Shown here: positions 8,945 through 19,357 of the stretch, one piece after another
How positions within the stretch are numbered: position 1 is the first letter of the stretch
Layout: every line of letters begins with the position of its first letter
Source of the DNA: Candidatus Onthousia faecigallinarum
GTDB lineage: Bacteria; Bacillota_I; Bacilli_A; RF39; UBA660
Reading direction: 5' to 3'
Length of the DNA: 37,004 nt
NCBI GenBank assembly: GCA_018716225.1
Contig: DVKE01000029.1
Coordinates: 1 to 37,004 of the forward strand
The notes under the pieces: generated by a model
Seen by the model: the letters and a program-made list of their open reading frames with translations, nothing else
Told to the model about the DNA's origin: nothing
The model's database searches: none
Position numbers and translations under genes: made by a program

Positions 8945-9472
8945 ATGTTCTATGTTACAACCTACTCTTCTCCTCTTGGTATATTAATTCTACTTTGTAA
9001 TGATCAAGCTTTATTAGGAGTCTTTCAAAACGGGCAAAAATATTTTCCCGAAACATTGATAAGTAAAGCTATTTTTAAAGAACATCATCCAATTTTAGAA
9101 CAAGCTAGCAATTGGCTTGATCGTTATTTTAAGGGACAAAAACCAAATCCCTTAGAATTACCTCTTGAGCCCCAAGGGACTCCCTTTCAAAAAGAAGTAT
9201 GGCATCTATTATTAGAAATTCCTTATGGAAAAGTAACAACTTATCAAGAGATTGCCAAAGCATTAGCAGAAAAAAGAAAAGGAAAAACAATGTCTTGCCA
9301 AGCAGTAGGGAGTGCGATCGGCCACAATCCTCTTGCTATCATCATCCCTTGTCATCGCGTCATTGGGAAAAATGGAACATTAACAGGTTATGCCCTGGGA
9401 ATCGAAAAAAAGAAATTTTTACTAACTCTAGAACAAGAAGCAAGAAATCAGACAAGCCGAATAAAAGATTAA
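8945..9472 (+). CDS. ogt: Methylated-DNA--protein-cysteine methyltransferase
   Basis: Active-site motif IIPCHRVIGKNGTLTGYA; GTPFQKEVWHLLLEIPYGKVTTYQEIA. Confidence 0.92.
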   Translation: MFYVTTYSSPLGILILLCNDQALLGVFQNGQKYFPETLISKAIFKEHHPILEQASNWLDRYFKGQKPNPLELPLEPQGTPFQKEVWHLLLEIPYGKVTTYQEIAKALAEKRKGKTMSCQAVGSAIGHNPLAIIIPCHRVIGKNGTLTGYALGIEKKKFLLTLEQEARNQTSRIKD

Positions 9473-9609
9473 TATCCATTTGTTCTTATGACTAGTTTAT
9501 TCCATTTAAAGTACGTTTGCTAGGTACTAGAAGAGTAATCTTTTCGTAATAAAATTTTTGATTAAAAAACGGTCAAGAAGTCAACTTCTTCCTTTTCCAA
9601 CAATCTTTT

Positions 9610-10092
9610 TTATTTTCTAGTATATACTAAATGTTTGTAAGTAATATTATTTTCTTCTTTTTCTTCTAGGACTTCTTTTTTCCACTCTTCGGGATAAAAC
9701 TCGGGAAAATATACATCCGCTTTACTTTCCGCATTTACTTCTGTTAATAACATCTTATCGGCATAGGGCAACATTTGCTGATATATACTGGCCCCTCCAA
9801 TAACCATAACTTCTTTTCCATATTGTCTAATATAGTTTAATAAATCATCGAGCGAATGAACAATGAAAACTCCAGGGATTTCTATATTCTTCTTCGTTAA
9901 AACAATATGTTTTCTTTCTGGTAAAAGTTTCGGTAAAGATTCCAAGGTGTTTCTACCCATAATAATTGGTTTCTGTAAGGTATGATCGCGAAAAAACTTC
10001 ATATCACCTTTAAAATGCCAAATTAAATCGTTATCTTTTCCAAGTTCTAAATTTTTGCCTACGGCAGCGATCATCGTAATATTCTTCATCTT
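9610..10092 (-). CDS. folA: Dihydrofolate reductase
   Basis: MKNITMIAAVGKNLELGKDNDLIWHFKGDMKFFRDHT...IIMGRNTLESLP...VIGGASIYQQMLPYAD. Confidence 0.93.
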   Translation of the reverse strand, partial: KMKNITMIAAVGKNLELGKDNDLIWHFKGDMKFFRDHTLQKPIIMGRNTLESLPKLLPERKHIVLTKKNIEIPGVFIVHSLDDLLNYIRQYGKEVMVIGGASIYQQMLPYADKMLLTEVNAESKADVYFPEFYPEEWKKEVLEEKEENNITYKHLVYTRK

Positions 10093-10504
10093 AAGTTTTC
10101 TTCCTTTCAAAATTACATTTTAGATAAGGTCAGCTTATAAAATGGCTCCTAGATCTATATTAATAATAAGTCTTATAACCACGAAAAGTTCTTTTCCCCT
10201 AAAGCAAGTTTTTAATTTTATCATAGAGATTCATAGGTAGAATCTATATATTCCTTCATAAATTTTTTGCTGTTTTCTCTCTGATACAACCGAAATTTAT
10301 AAGCTCGGTCACTTGCTTTTACTTTAATGTGCAAACAAGTGCTTGTCAATAGTTTTTCTTAAATTTATCCTCATGGATTTTACGATTATATAAGAAACTA
10401 AAAATAGAACATTTTAACTTGTAAATCACAACCACCCGGTGAAATTTGACAAAATCATTTTTTTTGGTATAATAAGCGCACTTTAACAAAGGGGGATATA
10501 TATT

Positions 10505-10939
10505 ATGTTTAAAGGTACAAAAGAGAAAAAAGCTAGAAAGCTAGAGGAGAAAATTAGAGTCACTAATCTAAAAATTTATCAAGAAAAAATGGATGACACT
10601 TGTTTCTTAGCAGGAACGATCTCTACGGGAGCGATTATAGCAACGTTATTGGGAACAACGATATTGAACAATGCACTAACTTATGATCTTATCAATCCTA
10701 TTGCTAGCGTTCCAGCTTGTGCACTTATAGGTCTTGCTTGCTTTGGTACCGTAACAAAAATAACAAAAAAGAAAACCGACAATATGAAAAGATTAAAATT
10801 CTTTGCAGAAAACAAAGATCTTATTAAGGCTGGAGCAGAAGAAGAAATAAGCATATTAGAAGCGAGAAAAATGAATTTAGGAAAACTAGAAAAATATGCA
10901 AGCGAGGGCAAAAGCAAAGTATTAAGAAAAACCAAATAA
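10505..10939 (+). CDS. Hypothetical membrane protein
   Basis: 144 aa with two hydrophobic segments flanked by basic, coiled-coil-like ends; GGGGG-type RBS upstream. Confidence 0.6.
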   Translation: MFKGTKEKKARKLEEKIRVTNLKIYQEKMDDTCFLAGTISTGAIIATLLGTTILNNALTYDLINPIASVPACALIGLACFGTVTKITKKKTDNMKRLKFFAENKDLIKAGAEEEISILEARKMNLGKLEKYASEGKSKVLRKTK

Positions 10940-10946
10940 TCGAATC

Positions 10947-10976
10947 AAAAGAAGTTGAAATGCTTCTTTTTCTTTT
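10947..10976 (+). terminator. Intrinsic terminator
   Basis: AAAAGAAG / CTTCTTTT stem with 8-nt loop then T-rich tract. Confidence 0.55.
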
Positions 10977-11060
10977 GCCCAATTATAATTTCTTTTGTTT
11001 TTCCTGATAAGTTATTCTTTTCTTGTGCTATAATGGTATTAGAATAGAAGGTGAAAAGAT

Positions 11061-11816
11061 ATGAAAAGAAGAAAAAGCAAAAGAAAAATAGTCATCATTC
11101 TGATTTTGGCTGTCTTTGCTTTCCTATTTAGTTTTTTTAAGGATGATATAACCTCGTTTATCCAGTCAATCGAACCACAGGAGTCCTATGCTCTTCCTGA
11201 GCAAGAGGAAACTTCTCCTACTTACCAAGTGGATGACATTCCAGCTTACCAAGGAAATTTGTATGTTGTTTTAAATAACAATGAACCAAACTTTAGCGAA
11301 ACGGATTATACAACAACTTCGTTTGAACATTATAATGATTTAGATTCTTTAGGACGTTGTGGAGTCGCATTCGCTAATGTCGGATTAGAGACAATGCCAA
11401 CAGAAGATCGAGGAAGTATTGGTCAAGTCAAACCTTCTGGTTGGCATACCGTAAAATATGATAATGTTAGTGGGAAATATCTATACAATCGTTGTCATTT
11501 AATCGGTTATCAATTAACAGGAGAAAATGCCAATGAAAAGAATTTAATTACCTGTACTCGGTCCATGAATACCGAGGGCATGCTTCCTTTTGAAGATGAG
11601 GTAGCAGAATATGTCAAGGATACAGGAAATCATGTTTTATACCGTGTTACGCCTATTTTTGAAGGAGATAATTTACTGGCAACTGGCGTCGAAATGGAAG
11701 CCAAATCAGTAGAAGATGATGGCAAAGGTGTAAAGTTCAATGTCTTTGTCTATAATGTTCAAGATGGAATTCAGATTGATTATAAAACTGGTGATAGTTC
11801 CTTAGAAAAGGAATAA
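11061..11816 (+). CDS. Membrane-anchored DNA/RNA non-specific endonuclease (EndA/Spd-like)
   Basis: N-terminal TM segment; YLYNRCHLIGYQLTGENANEKNLITCTRSMNTEGMLPFE matches the beta-beta-alpha nuclease family. Confidence 0.85.
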   Translation: MKRRKSKRKIVIILILAVFAFLFSFFKDDITSFIQSIEPQESYALPEQEETSPTYQVDDIPAYQGNLYVVLNNNEPNFSETDYTTTSFEHYNDLDSLGRCGVAFANVGLETMPTEDRGSIGQVKPSGWHTVKYDNVSGKYLYNRCHLIGYQLTGENANEKNLITCTRSMNTEGMLPFEDEVAEYVKDTGNHVLYRVTPIFEGDNLLATGVEMEAKSVEDDGKGVKFNVFVYNVQDGIQIDYKTGDSSLEKE

Positions 11817-11840
11817 GAGAAGATGTCCCTTCTCTTTTCT
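11816..11840. terminator. Intrinsic terminator between convergent genes
   Basis: AGAGAAG (11816-11822) / CTTCTCT (11829-11835) followed by T-rich tract. Confidence 0.55.
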
Positions 11841-11846
11841 TTTTCT

Positions 11847-12827
11847 CTAATTTATCATTCCATTTTCATAATTATAACGTTCTTTTTGTTTTACCTTTGC
11901 TTTATTTTCTTGTAAACTATCATCTAGTGTCTTTTGGGTTTCTAAAAATTCTTCTTGGGATTGTTTTAATTCTGCTTGAATCGTCATGAAAAAAGCATAA
12001 AGTTCTTCCCATTCTTCCTTAGAACAAAAAGGTTTTACATTCTTTTCAAGATCTTTTCCTTCCGCTTCGATCTGCTTCACATTTTGATCAAGAATACGAC
12101 CAAAAGAAGTCATCTCTTTGGTAGCATTTTCAAGCTCTTTTTGATAATCTTCATAAAAAGCAATTCTTTGCTTAGTATAGAAAGGTTCACTCATCGCTTT
12201 CAGTTGTTCTACTAATAAAGAAGAAAGAAGAACAGTATTTCCGAAAGAAGGATCGCGTCTCCATCTTTTTGAAGTCATAAATAATAGAAAAGCCAACATT
12301 AACTCTTTTTGTTGTTTCTTAAAATTCCATTTTGTTTTTTCTTGATAAGTGATCCTTTGAGACACTAACTTTTGTAATTTCGCACTTACCTCTTCCATTT
12401 CTTTTAACTTCTTTTTTTGATCTTTTTGGTTCTTTTCTAGGTCAAAAAAGATCTTCTTTTTTTCTTCTTTTTTCCTTTCTCCGGTAAAATAATCATTCTT
12501 TTGTAAATCTAAAAACTCTTCTACCGCTTCTTTTTTCCTTTCAATTCCATAAACATGACCAAAAAGTTTTTTCCCTTCTTCTTCAAACGGAAGCTCAGAG
12601 GGAGAAGTTTTTACAAACTCCGTTAATTCTTCTTCATATTCTGTTAACTCCTCTCTTACACTCGCACTAGTTTTTTCTAAAGCGGTTAACTCTTTTTGAC
12701 TGAAGGGGCATTTGACATTCTCTTCTTTTGGTTCGATTACTTTTTCTTGGATCGCTTGATACTTCTCTTTTTCTTCTTCAATAAATTGAAATAGAAAACT
12801 CTCTAAGGTTACTTCTTCTTTCTTCAT
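11847..12827 (-). CDS. Hypothetical coiled-coil protein
   Basis: Very Lys/Glu-rich helical ORF; likely start MKKEEVTLESF; no recognised domain. Confidence 0.6.
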   Translation of the reverse strand: MKKEEVTLESFLFQFIEEEKEKYQAIQEKVIEPKEENVKCPFSQKELTALEKTSASVREELTEYEEELTEFVKTSPSELPFEEEGKKLFGHVYGIERKKEAVEEFLDLQKNDYFTGERKKEEKKKIFFDLEKNQKDQKKKLKEMEEVSAKLQKLVSQRITYQEKTKWNFKKQQKELMLAFLLFMTSKRWRRDPSFGNTVLLSSLLVEQLKAMSEPFYTKQRIAFYEDYQKELENATKEMTSFGRILDQNVKQIEAEGKDLEKNVKPFCSKEEWEELYAFFMTIQAELKQSQEEFLETQKTLDDSLQENKAKVKQKERYNYENGMIN

Positions 12828-12861
12828 ATACATCACGTTTCTTATTATAGCGTGAAACGGT

Positions 12862-13653
12862 CTAAAGTTCAATTAAAGCCGAAATCAATCGATAAATTTT
12901 AATTCCTATTTTTTGCCAAAAAGGATACGATAAATCGTTGGGAATCTTTTCTTTTTCCATGGCTCTTACAACTCTTTGAGCAAGCAAAAGATAATCTTTT
13001 TCTTCGATTAGGGAAAACATTTGCTCTTGCTTTTGGGTTATCTTCTTGCCTTCTTCTTCTTTAAAATAGAGATCTTTTTCTTTATTTAAAATCATATACT
13101 CATTAAATCCTGTTTGATAGGCTCCTGGTACAAAGAGACAAAGTCTTACCTTTAACTGCTGAAGTTTTAATTCTTTTTGAAGCGTTCTGCCTATAGAATA
13201 TAGACTCATCTTACTAGAAGTATAACTTCCTAAATAAGGCAAAGGAAGAAAAGCAGCCAAAGAAGATGTTAAGAAAATTTTGCCCTTTTGTTTGGTAAGA
13301 AGACATCTTCTTAAGTATTTTTGAAGCACTTTTAAATTTTCAAAGAGATTGATCTGATAATTTTCTTCTATTCGTTTTATATTCATTTCCAACAGACTTC
13401 CCCCTTCGGCAATCCCAGCCTGCAAGAAAATAAGATCAAAAGAATTCTCTTCTAAAATGCGATAATCTTTCTCTTCCCCTAACCGAAATAAAACGGGAAA
13501 CAGAAATACCCCATCTTCCATTCCTTTTTGTTCTAAAAAAGATAGTTGCTCTTTTTTATGCACACCGGCATAAACAATATGCCCTCTTTTGGCTGCTTCT
13601 TTGGCAATGGCATAACCAAGACCACTATAAGCTCCTGTTATAAATATTTTCAT
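12862..13653 (-). CDS. SDR family NAD(P)-dependent oxidoreductase
   Basis: MKIFITGAYSGLGYAIAKEAAKRGH (TGxxxGxG-type), YTSSKMSLYSIGRTL (YxxSK). Confidence 0.85.
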   Translation of the reverse strand: MKIFITGAYSGLGYAIAKEAAKRGHIVYAGVHKKEQLSFLEQKGMEDGVFLFPVLFRLGEEKDYRILEENSFDLIFLQAGIAEGGSLLEMNIKRIEENYQINLFENLKVLQKYLRRCLLTKQKGKIFLTSSLAAFLPLPYLGSYTSSKMSLYSIGRTLQKELKLQQLKVRLCLFVPGAYQTGFNEYMILNKEKDLYFKEEEGKKITQKQEQMFSLIEEKDYLLLAQRVVRAMEKEKIPNDLSYPFWQKIGIKIYRLISALIEL

Positions 13654-13689
13654 TTTCTAATCGCCCTTTCTTAGTCTATCCAAAAACTA

Positions 13690-13717
13690 AAAAAAGACTC
13701 CCACTATTTGGAAGTCT
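13690..13717 (-). terminator. Intrinsic terminator after the histidine kinase
   Basis: Minus strand AGACTTCC-AAATAGT-GGGAGTCT followed by T run. Confidence 0.6.
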
Positions 13718-14975
13718 TATAAATATGAAAGGATACCCCTTTCTTTTCGTTTTTAATGGTAATATCATAACCTAGTATATTTAGGGTTTTCTTGACTATG
13801 GATAGACCTAGTCCAAACTCCCCTTTGATTCCTTTCCGGAACGGAGTAAAGATTCCTTCTAGTAGCGCCGGATCAATATTTGGACCATCATTATATAAAG
13901 TTAAACGATTGTTTTTGGCAGTTATTTTTATGGTTTTGTCAGCATAGCGCATAAAATTTGCTAATAAATTATCAATAATTGTTTCCCAGTGCTCTTCTGT
14001 TCCATAGAAATTACTATTTTTATCAATATTGACAATAAATTCAATATCTTTTCTTTTAAATTTAAATTCCTTAATCGCCCGAGAGACAATTTTATTTAAG
14101 TCAATAAGAGTAAGTTTTACATTCATATTGTCCTTCAGATAATCTAGTTTATTCAAATAAAGAAGTGAATGAACTTTGAATTCTAGTTTATCTGTTTGCT
14201 CTTCAATGACAGCCATAGCACTATCAGCATCCTCGATCTTGTCATTGTAAGCTTCGACATAAGACTTTATTACGGTGAGAGGTGTTTTAAAGTCGTGTGA
14301 AATATTTTGATACATTTGGTTGCGGTATTCTTCCTGATTTTTTAAAGAAATCCGCATATCTTCCACAGCCATCTCTAAGGACTTCATTTCATCGTCCATC
14401 GAAAACTCTAATTTATGATCATAGTTGTCATTATCGATATTATCAATTTTTTGTTTTAATTTTTCTACCTTTTTTACTATAAAGCTGCTCCACAAGATTA
14501 AAACAAGAGAAATAAAGAGGAATGTTAGTAATACTACTGGTAGAATTGCATTTAAAATATCCGCCCTGGTTTTATTAATATAGGTATCACCAGTTAAAGC
14601 AATTTTTGTAACATTATTATTATGGAGTGTGTAATAATAATAAGTTTGGTGTTTGTAAACAAATTTCCCATAATCTTGGGTAAAATCAGACATAATCTCG
14701 GAAACATCACGAAAGGGAATAATATCGTGAATATTATCGCTGTAAGCGATCGCGTCACCTATTTGATAAATATAGGCTATTTCCGTTGAGATTAAGTCTT
14801 CATCAATGTCAGATTGAACAAATTCAAGAGGCTCTCGTAAGTAATTATAAATATTTTTTTCTGTGATCGGAAGTACGACTTGGGGTAAAACGATGCCTAG
14901 CATTAGTAAGACAACGGCAAAGATAAAGACAATTAAGATTAATAACTGATGGCTCAGTTTTCCTGCAAATCTCAT
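13704..14975 (-). CDS. Sensor histidine kinase
   Basis: Two TM segments, H-box NISHDFKTPLTVIKSYVEAY, N-box DNLLANFMRY, G-box GEFGLGLSIVKKTL. Confidence 0.92.
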   Translation of the reverse strand: MRFAGKLSHQLLILIVFIFAVVLLMLGIVLPQVVLPITEKNIYNYLREPLEFVQSDIDEDLISTEIAYIYQIGDAIAYSDNIHDIIPFRDVSEIMSDFTQDYGKFVYKHQTYYYYTLHNNNVTKIALTGDTYINKTRADILNAILPVVLLTFLFISLVLILWSSFIVKKVEKLKQKIDNIDNDNYDHKLEFSMDDEMKSLEMAVEDMRISLKNQEEYRNQMYQNISHDFKTPLTVIKSYVEAYNDKIEDADSAMAVIEEQTDKLEFKVHSLLYLNKLDYLKDNMNVKLTLIDLNKIVSRAIKEFKFKRKDIEFIVNIDKNSNFYGTEEHWETIIDNLLANFMRYADKTIKITAKNNRLTLYNDGPNIDPALLEGIFTPFRKGIKGEFGLGLSIVKKTLNILGYDITIKNEKKGVSFHIYKTSK

Positions 14976-15637
14976 TGTGATAACCTATAACCATAACCAT
15001 ATACGGTTCCAATATTTAGTTTAGGCATCTTTTTGCGAAGTCTTCTAACGAGATCATCGACGGCTCGATCGGAGCCAAAGTAATCGATTCCCCACACAGA
15101 TTCTAAAATTTCTTCTCGAGAGAAGGTTTTATTAATATTTTGTACAAAGAGTAGTAAAAGATCAAATTCCAAGGTAGTAAGTTTTATTTCTTTTTTTGAA
15201 AGGGTTACTCTTCTACGATCAACATCAATGACATAATCGAGATAAGTAATGATATCACTTTCTTTTTTTTGGTATACACGTTTAATGATATTATTAACAC
15301 GCAAGACTAGTTCTTTACTAGAATAAGGTTTTGTTATGTAATCATCGCTACCTAACTCTAGGCCTAAAATTCGATCCAAATCCTGATCTCTAGCCGAAGT
15401 AAAGATCACGGGTACATCAGGATACTTTTCTCGAATTGCTTTGATTACATCATAACCATTCACATCATCTCCTAACATAATATCAAGTATCCAGACATCC
15501 ACAGGAGAACCAATATAATTAATGGCATCCGCTCCTTTCTCAAAACAAGTCACTTCATATCCTGCTTTTTCTAGATACATTTTTACAACAGCTTGCAAAT
15601 CAAGCTCATCTTCTACAAAACATACTTTGTACATCAA
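14972..15637 (-). CDS. OmpR/PhoB-family response regulator
   Basis: Receiver VDVWILDIMLGDDVNGYDVI...VIFTSARD...DDYITKPYS and winged-helix DNA-binding domain; 4-nt overlap with kinase. Confidence 0.93.
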   Translation of the reverse strand: MMYKVCFVEDELDLQAVVKMYLEKAGYEVTCFEKGADAINYIGSPVDVWILDIMLGDDVNGYDVIKAIREKYPDVPVIFTSARDQDLDRILGLELGSDDYITKPYSSKELVLRVNNIIKRVYQKKESDIITYLDYVIDVDRRRVTLSKKEIKLTTLEFDLLLLFVQNINKTFSREEILESVWGIDYFGSDRAVDDLVRRLRKKMPKLNIGTVYGYGYRLSQ

Positions 15638-15839
15638 TAATCACCACCAATAGTATATCACTATTTTCTTGTTTTTTCTATTTATCATCTCCTCTATTTA
15701 TTTATTGGGATTTTAGGTAGTCTTTTGTTTTTCTTTTTTCTAGCGACCACTCTCCTTTCTTTACATATTCATCATACCGGAAAATTTTGGGAAAACAATC
15801 AACACTTTATGGGAAATTGTGGGAAAAGAAAAAGAAGGA

Positions 15840-18029
15840 TTATTTTGTTTCCTTCTCTTGTTTTTTCTCTCGTCTTTCGTCTTCCATATGCAATTCTTTT
15901 AGGGCTTCTTTTCTTGAGAAATTTTGTTTTCCTTTTTTATCTACCCCAATGGCTTTCACGATAATGGTATCCCCTTCTTTTACAACATCTTCCACTTTCT
16001 TTACATGATCTTTCGCTAGTTGAGAAATATGAACGAAGCCTTCACAACCCGGCCATAATTCGACATAACAACCAAACTCAATGATCTTAACGACTTTCGC
16101 TTCATAAAGTTTCCCTTCTTCGACTTCGCGAGCGACTTCTTGAATGCGTCTTGCCGTTTCGTTGATAATCTCTTGATCGGTATGATAAATAATCACTCTA
16201 CCATCATCTTCTAAATCAACTTTGACAGCCCCAATGCTATTAACATCGTTCACATGACTTGATTCACAAATGATTTTGGTGATCATCTCACCACCCTTAC
16301 CAATAACATCACGAATCTTATTTGGTAAGATATAGAAAATCATGGTCTTTGGCGCATATTTCGAAACTTCTTTTCTTGGTTCTTTAATTTGTTTTTGAAT
16401 CACATCAAGAATTTCTATTCTAGCTTTTTTCGCTTGTTCAAGGGCTTCTTTTAAGATCTCTTTGGTTACGCCTTTGATCTTGATATCCATTTGCAAAGCA
16501 CAAATGCCATTTCTTGTTCCCGCCACTTTAAAGTCCATATCTCCTAAATGATCTTCCATGCCAGCGATATCGGTTAAAATCGTATAATCATCCCCAGAAG
16601 TGATTAATCCCATAGCAATACCAGCGACTGGAGCTTTAATCGGAACTCCTGCTGCCATCAAACTCATACAACCAGCGCAAATACTGGCTTGACTACTGCT
16701 TCCATTGCTTTCTAAGATTTCGGATACCACCCGAATGGTATAAGGAAATTCCTCTTCACTAGGAATGACTTGTAATAAAGCTCTTTCTCCTAAGGCACCA
16801 TGACCAATTTCCCGTCTACCTGGTGCCCCATAACGACCGGTTTCTCCGACGCAAAAGGCTGGGAAATTATAGTGAAGCATAAACCGTTTCTCATCTTCTA
16901 ACGATAGACCATCTAAGATTTGATGCTCTCCTAAAGCCCCTAAGGTTGTAACCGATAAGCACTGGGTTTCTCCTCGGGTAAACAAAGCGGAACCATGTGT
17001 TCTAGGAAGAAGATCAATATCCGTAGAAAGAGGGCGAATCTCATCCATTTTTCTACCATCTGAACGAATATGCTCTACTACCACGATTTTGCGGAATAAT
17101 TCGTATTCTACTTGCTCTAAAATGGTCCGCACTTTCACAAGCAGTAACGCAAGTTCTTCCTCTTCCATTTCTTTCTCATTTTCTAACTTGTACTTCTCAA
17201 CAATCTGATCTTTAATTTCATCAAGTCGCTCGTATTTTGTTAATTTATCTTTAATTCTTAAAGCCTCATCCAAATCTTTTTCGGCCAAACCTCGAACTTC
17301 ATCTCTTAGAGCATCTTCAATCTCTAATTTTTCATATTCCATTGGCACTACATCAAGATCAGCGATGACATCCTGTTCAAATTGACAAAGCTCTTTGATC
17401 GCTTCATGCCCTTTCATCAATCCTTCGAGCATAATATCTTCGGATACTTGCTTTGCCCCTGCTTCTACCATATTAATGGCATCTTTCGTTCCCGCTACAG
17501 TTAGATCAATTAAACTATTTTCTAGCTGTTCTGATGTGGGATTGATGATATATTCTCCTTCGATATAACCTACTTTTACCCCGGCAATCGGTCCTTCGAA
17601 GGGAGCTCCTGTTAACATCGTAGCAATGCTTGATCCTAACATGGCCGTAAGTTCCGGTGAACAATCTTGATCTACACTAAGTACTGTATTAATCACCTGC
17701 ACTTCATTTTTAAAATCCTCTTTAAATAAAGGACGCATCGGACGATCGATCATTCTTGCCGCTAGCGTTGCCGCTTCTGTCGGTCTTCCTTCTCGTTTAA
17801 TAAAACCTCCCGGAATCTTTCCAACTGAATAAAGTTTTTCTTGATAATTTACCGTTAATGGAAAAAAATCACTCAACAAATTCGTTTTTGGATTCACCAC
17901 AACTGCCGTCAAAATGACCGTATCTCCATAACGAACTAACACCGAAGCCGTCGCTTGTTTTGCTAACTCTCCATGTTCAACAATAATTTCTTTTCCATGA
18001 AATTCCTTTTTAAATACCTTCTTTGCCAT
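15840..18029 (-). CDS. pnp: Polyribonucleotide nucleotidyltransferase (PNPase)
   Basis: 729 aa; VIGKGGEMITKI KH domain, S1 domain YEAKVVKIIEFGCYVELWPGCEGFVHISQL, duplicated PH domains. Confidence 0.96.
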   Translation of the reverse strand: MAKKVFKKEFHGKEIIVEHGELAKQATASVLVRYGDTVILTAVVVNPKTNLLSDFFPLTVNYQEKLYSVGKIPGGFIKREGRPTEAATLAARMIDRPMRPLFKEDFKNEVQVINTVLSVDQDCSPELTAMLGSSIATMLTGAPFEGPIAGVKVGYIEGEYIINPTSEQLENSLIDLTVAGTKDAINMVEAGAKQVSEDIMLEGLMKGHEAIKELCQFEQDVIADLDVVPMEYEKLEIEDALRDEVRGLAEKDLDEALRIKDKLTKYERLDEIKDQIVEKYKLENEKEMEEEELALLLVKVRTILEQVEYELFRKIVVVEHIRSDGRKMDEIRPLSTDIDLLPRTHGSALFTRGETQCLSVTTLGALGEHQILDGLSLEDEKRFMLHYNFPAFCVGETGRYGAPGRREIGHGALGERALLQVIPSEEEFPYTIRVVSEILESNGSSSQASICAGCMSLMAAGVPIKAPVAGIAMGLITSGDDYTILTDIAGMEDHLGDMDFKVAGTRNGICALQMDIKIKGVTKEILKEALEQAKKARIEILDVIQKQIKEPRKEVSKYAPKTMIFYILPNKIRDVIGKGGEMITKIICESSHVNDVNSIGAVKVDLEDDGRVIIYHTDQEIINETARRIQEVAREVEEGKLYEAKVVKIIEFGCYVELWPGCEGFVHISQLAKDHVKKVEDVVKEGDTIIVKAIGVDKKGKQNFSRKEALKELHMEDERREKKQEKETK

Positions 18030-18249
18030 TTTATTTCCTTCTTTCTTTTCAAAGCATTTTACTTGTTAGTTAGAGAAGGAGGAAATAAATACAAATGTAA
18101 AAAGATTCTTTCCTGTCCTTATCTTCCGAAACAACATAAAATTCCTTTTATAAGGTTTTTCATCCATTACTAGAATAACAGAAAACCAAAGAAAAAGCCA
18201 CAGTTTTCCAAAATAAACTTCGGTCAAAGAAAAAAAAGAGCCCATTGCC

Positions 18250-18519
18250 CTATTTTCTTAAACCTAACTTTTTCACAACTTCACGATAACGCGTAACATC
18301 CGTTTTCGCTAGATAGTTAAGCATATTACGACGTTGTCCTACTTTCATTAAAAGACCACGATTTGAATGATAATCATGCTTATGTTCTTTTAAATGAGCC
18401 GTTAAGTTTTCAATTTCTTTGGTTAGGATAGCAATTTGAACTTCTGGAGAACCAGTATCCTTTTCTCCCCGTCCAAATTCTTTTACGATCTTTTGCTTTT
18501 CTTCTTTTGTTAAAGCCAT
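18250..18519 (-). CDS. rpsO: 30S ribosomal protein S15
   Basis: [89 protein letters not shown]; ends on TAG. Confidence 0.97.
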   Translation of the reverse strand: MALTKEEKQKIVKEFGRGEKDTGSPEVQIAILTKEIENLTAHLKEHKHDYHSNRGLLMKVGQRRNMLNYLAKTDVTRYREVVKKLGLRK

Positions 18520-18635
18520 CTTTCGCACTTCCTTTCTATCAATGATTCGCTTTCACTTGGTAATAGGTGTAAGGAAGAACTCCTACTACTAAGAGAAAGT
18601 AACAGCTATAATATACTATAATTTTCTTCTTTTGT

Positions 18636-19283
18636 CTATTCTTTTACCAAAGTTTTTTCTTTTTCCTTTTCTACTGGTGTTCCAAATTCCGTTGATTTTA
18701 ATTCTCCTTGTACAATTTCATAGTCCGAAAAAGAAACAGGTTCAATATTCGTATAGCACATATAAGTAGAATCATATCGATACAAGCTAAAAAGCAATTT
18801 ATAGCCAGGATGATTCGAATAAGTCTGATATTCTTCGGTTGTTTCCGCTTTCACTAGTAATACATGTTGATTACTATCTAAGACATTTTTTTCTAAATTC
18901 TCTTCCTTCTGCGGATCGGTCAAAGTACCAAACTCTTCATAAGAGGTCACTTCTACTTCATCGGTGTTGGTATAGTATATAACATCTCCATGAGTAGCGG
19001 TATCATCCCAAAAAAGCCATTTATAATGAGAGATATAAGGACCAAAGCCACAAACTTCATAACCCGGATGAGAAGGTAACTGTATAACATCCTCCTTTTT
19101 ATCAAACCCTTCAAACGGAATAGAAAAGATCTGCTCATAAGGTTCTACGATCTATTCTGCCGCTAACTTTACTGGAGCATCTTGCTCCTCCTTTTTTGAT
19201 CCACAACCGCCGCATCCTGATAAGATTAAAGAAGAAACGGTAGCGTAAGCCAACATTTTTGAATATAATTTTACATTTTTCAC
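18636..19283 (-). pseudogene. Lipoprotein gene interrupted by in-frame TAG (19152-19154)
   Basis: Conceptual reading from GTG 19283: MKNVKLYSKMLAYATVSSLILSGCGGCGSKKEEQDAPVKLAAE*IVEPYEQIFSIPFEGFDKKEDVIQLPSHPGYEVCGFGPYISHYKWLFWDD...; lipobox LSGC; same frame continues to TAA at 18636. Confidence 0.75.
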
Positions 19284-19357
19284 AATTTAATTTTTCCTTC
19301 CATTTTATTTTCTATTCCCTTTTTGTTCTTTTCCTTAATCAAAAGCAAACTCTACTT

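Noticed and set aside
9199-9495. 98 aa plus-strand ORF overlapping ogt
   Set aside because: Shifted-frame shadow of the ogt active-site region; no RBS and no protein-like composition.
10110-10500. AT-rich intergenic region as a possible ncRNA or riboswitch
   Set aside because: No conserved aptamer motif or strong terminator recognised by eye; insufficient support.
18953-19138. 61 aa ORF (MSRSFLFRLKGLIKRR...) as a real gene
   Set aside because: It is an alternative frame of the lipoprotein; the true frame reads VEPYEQIFSIPFEGFDKKEDV... and joins the downstream ORF.
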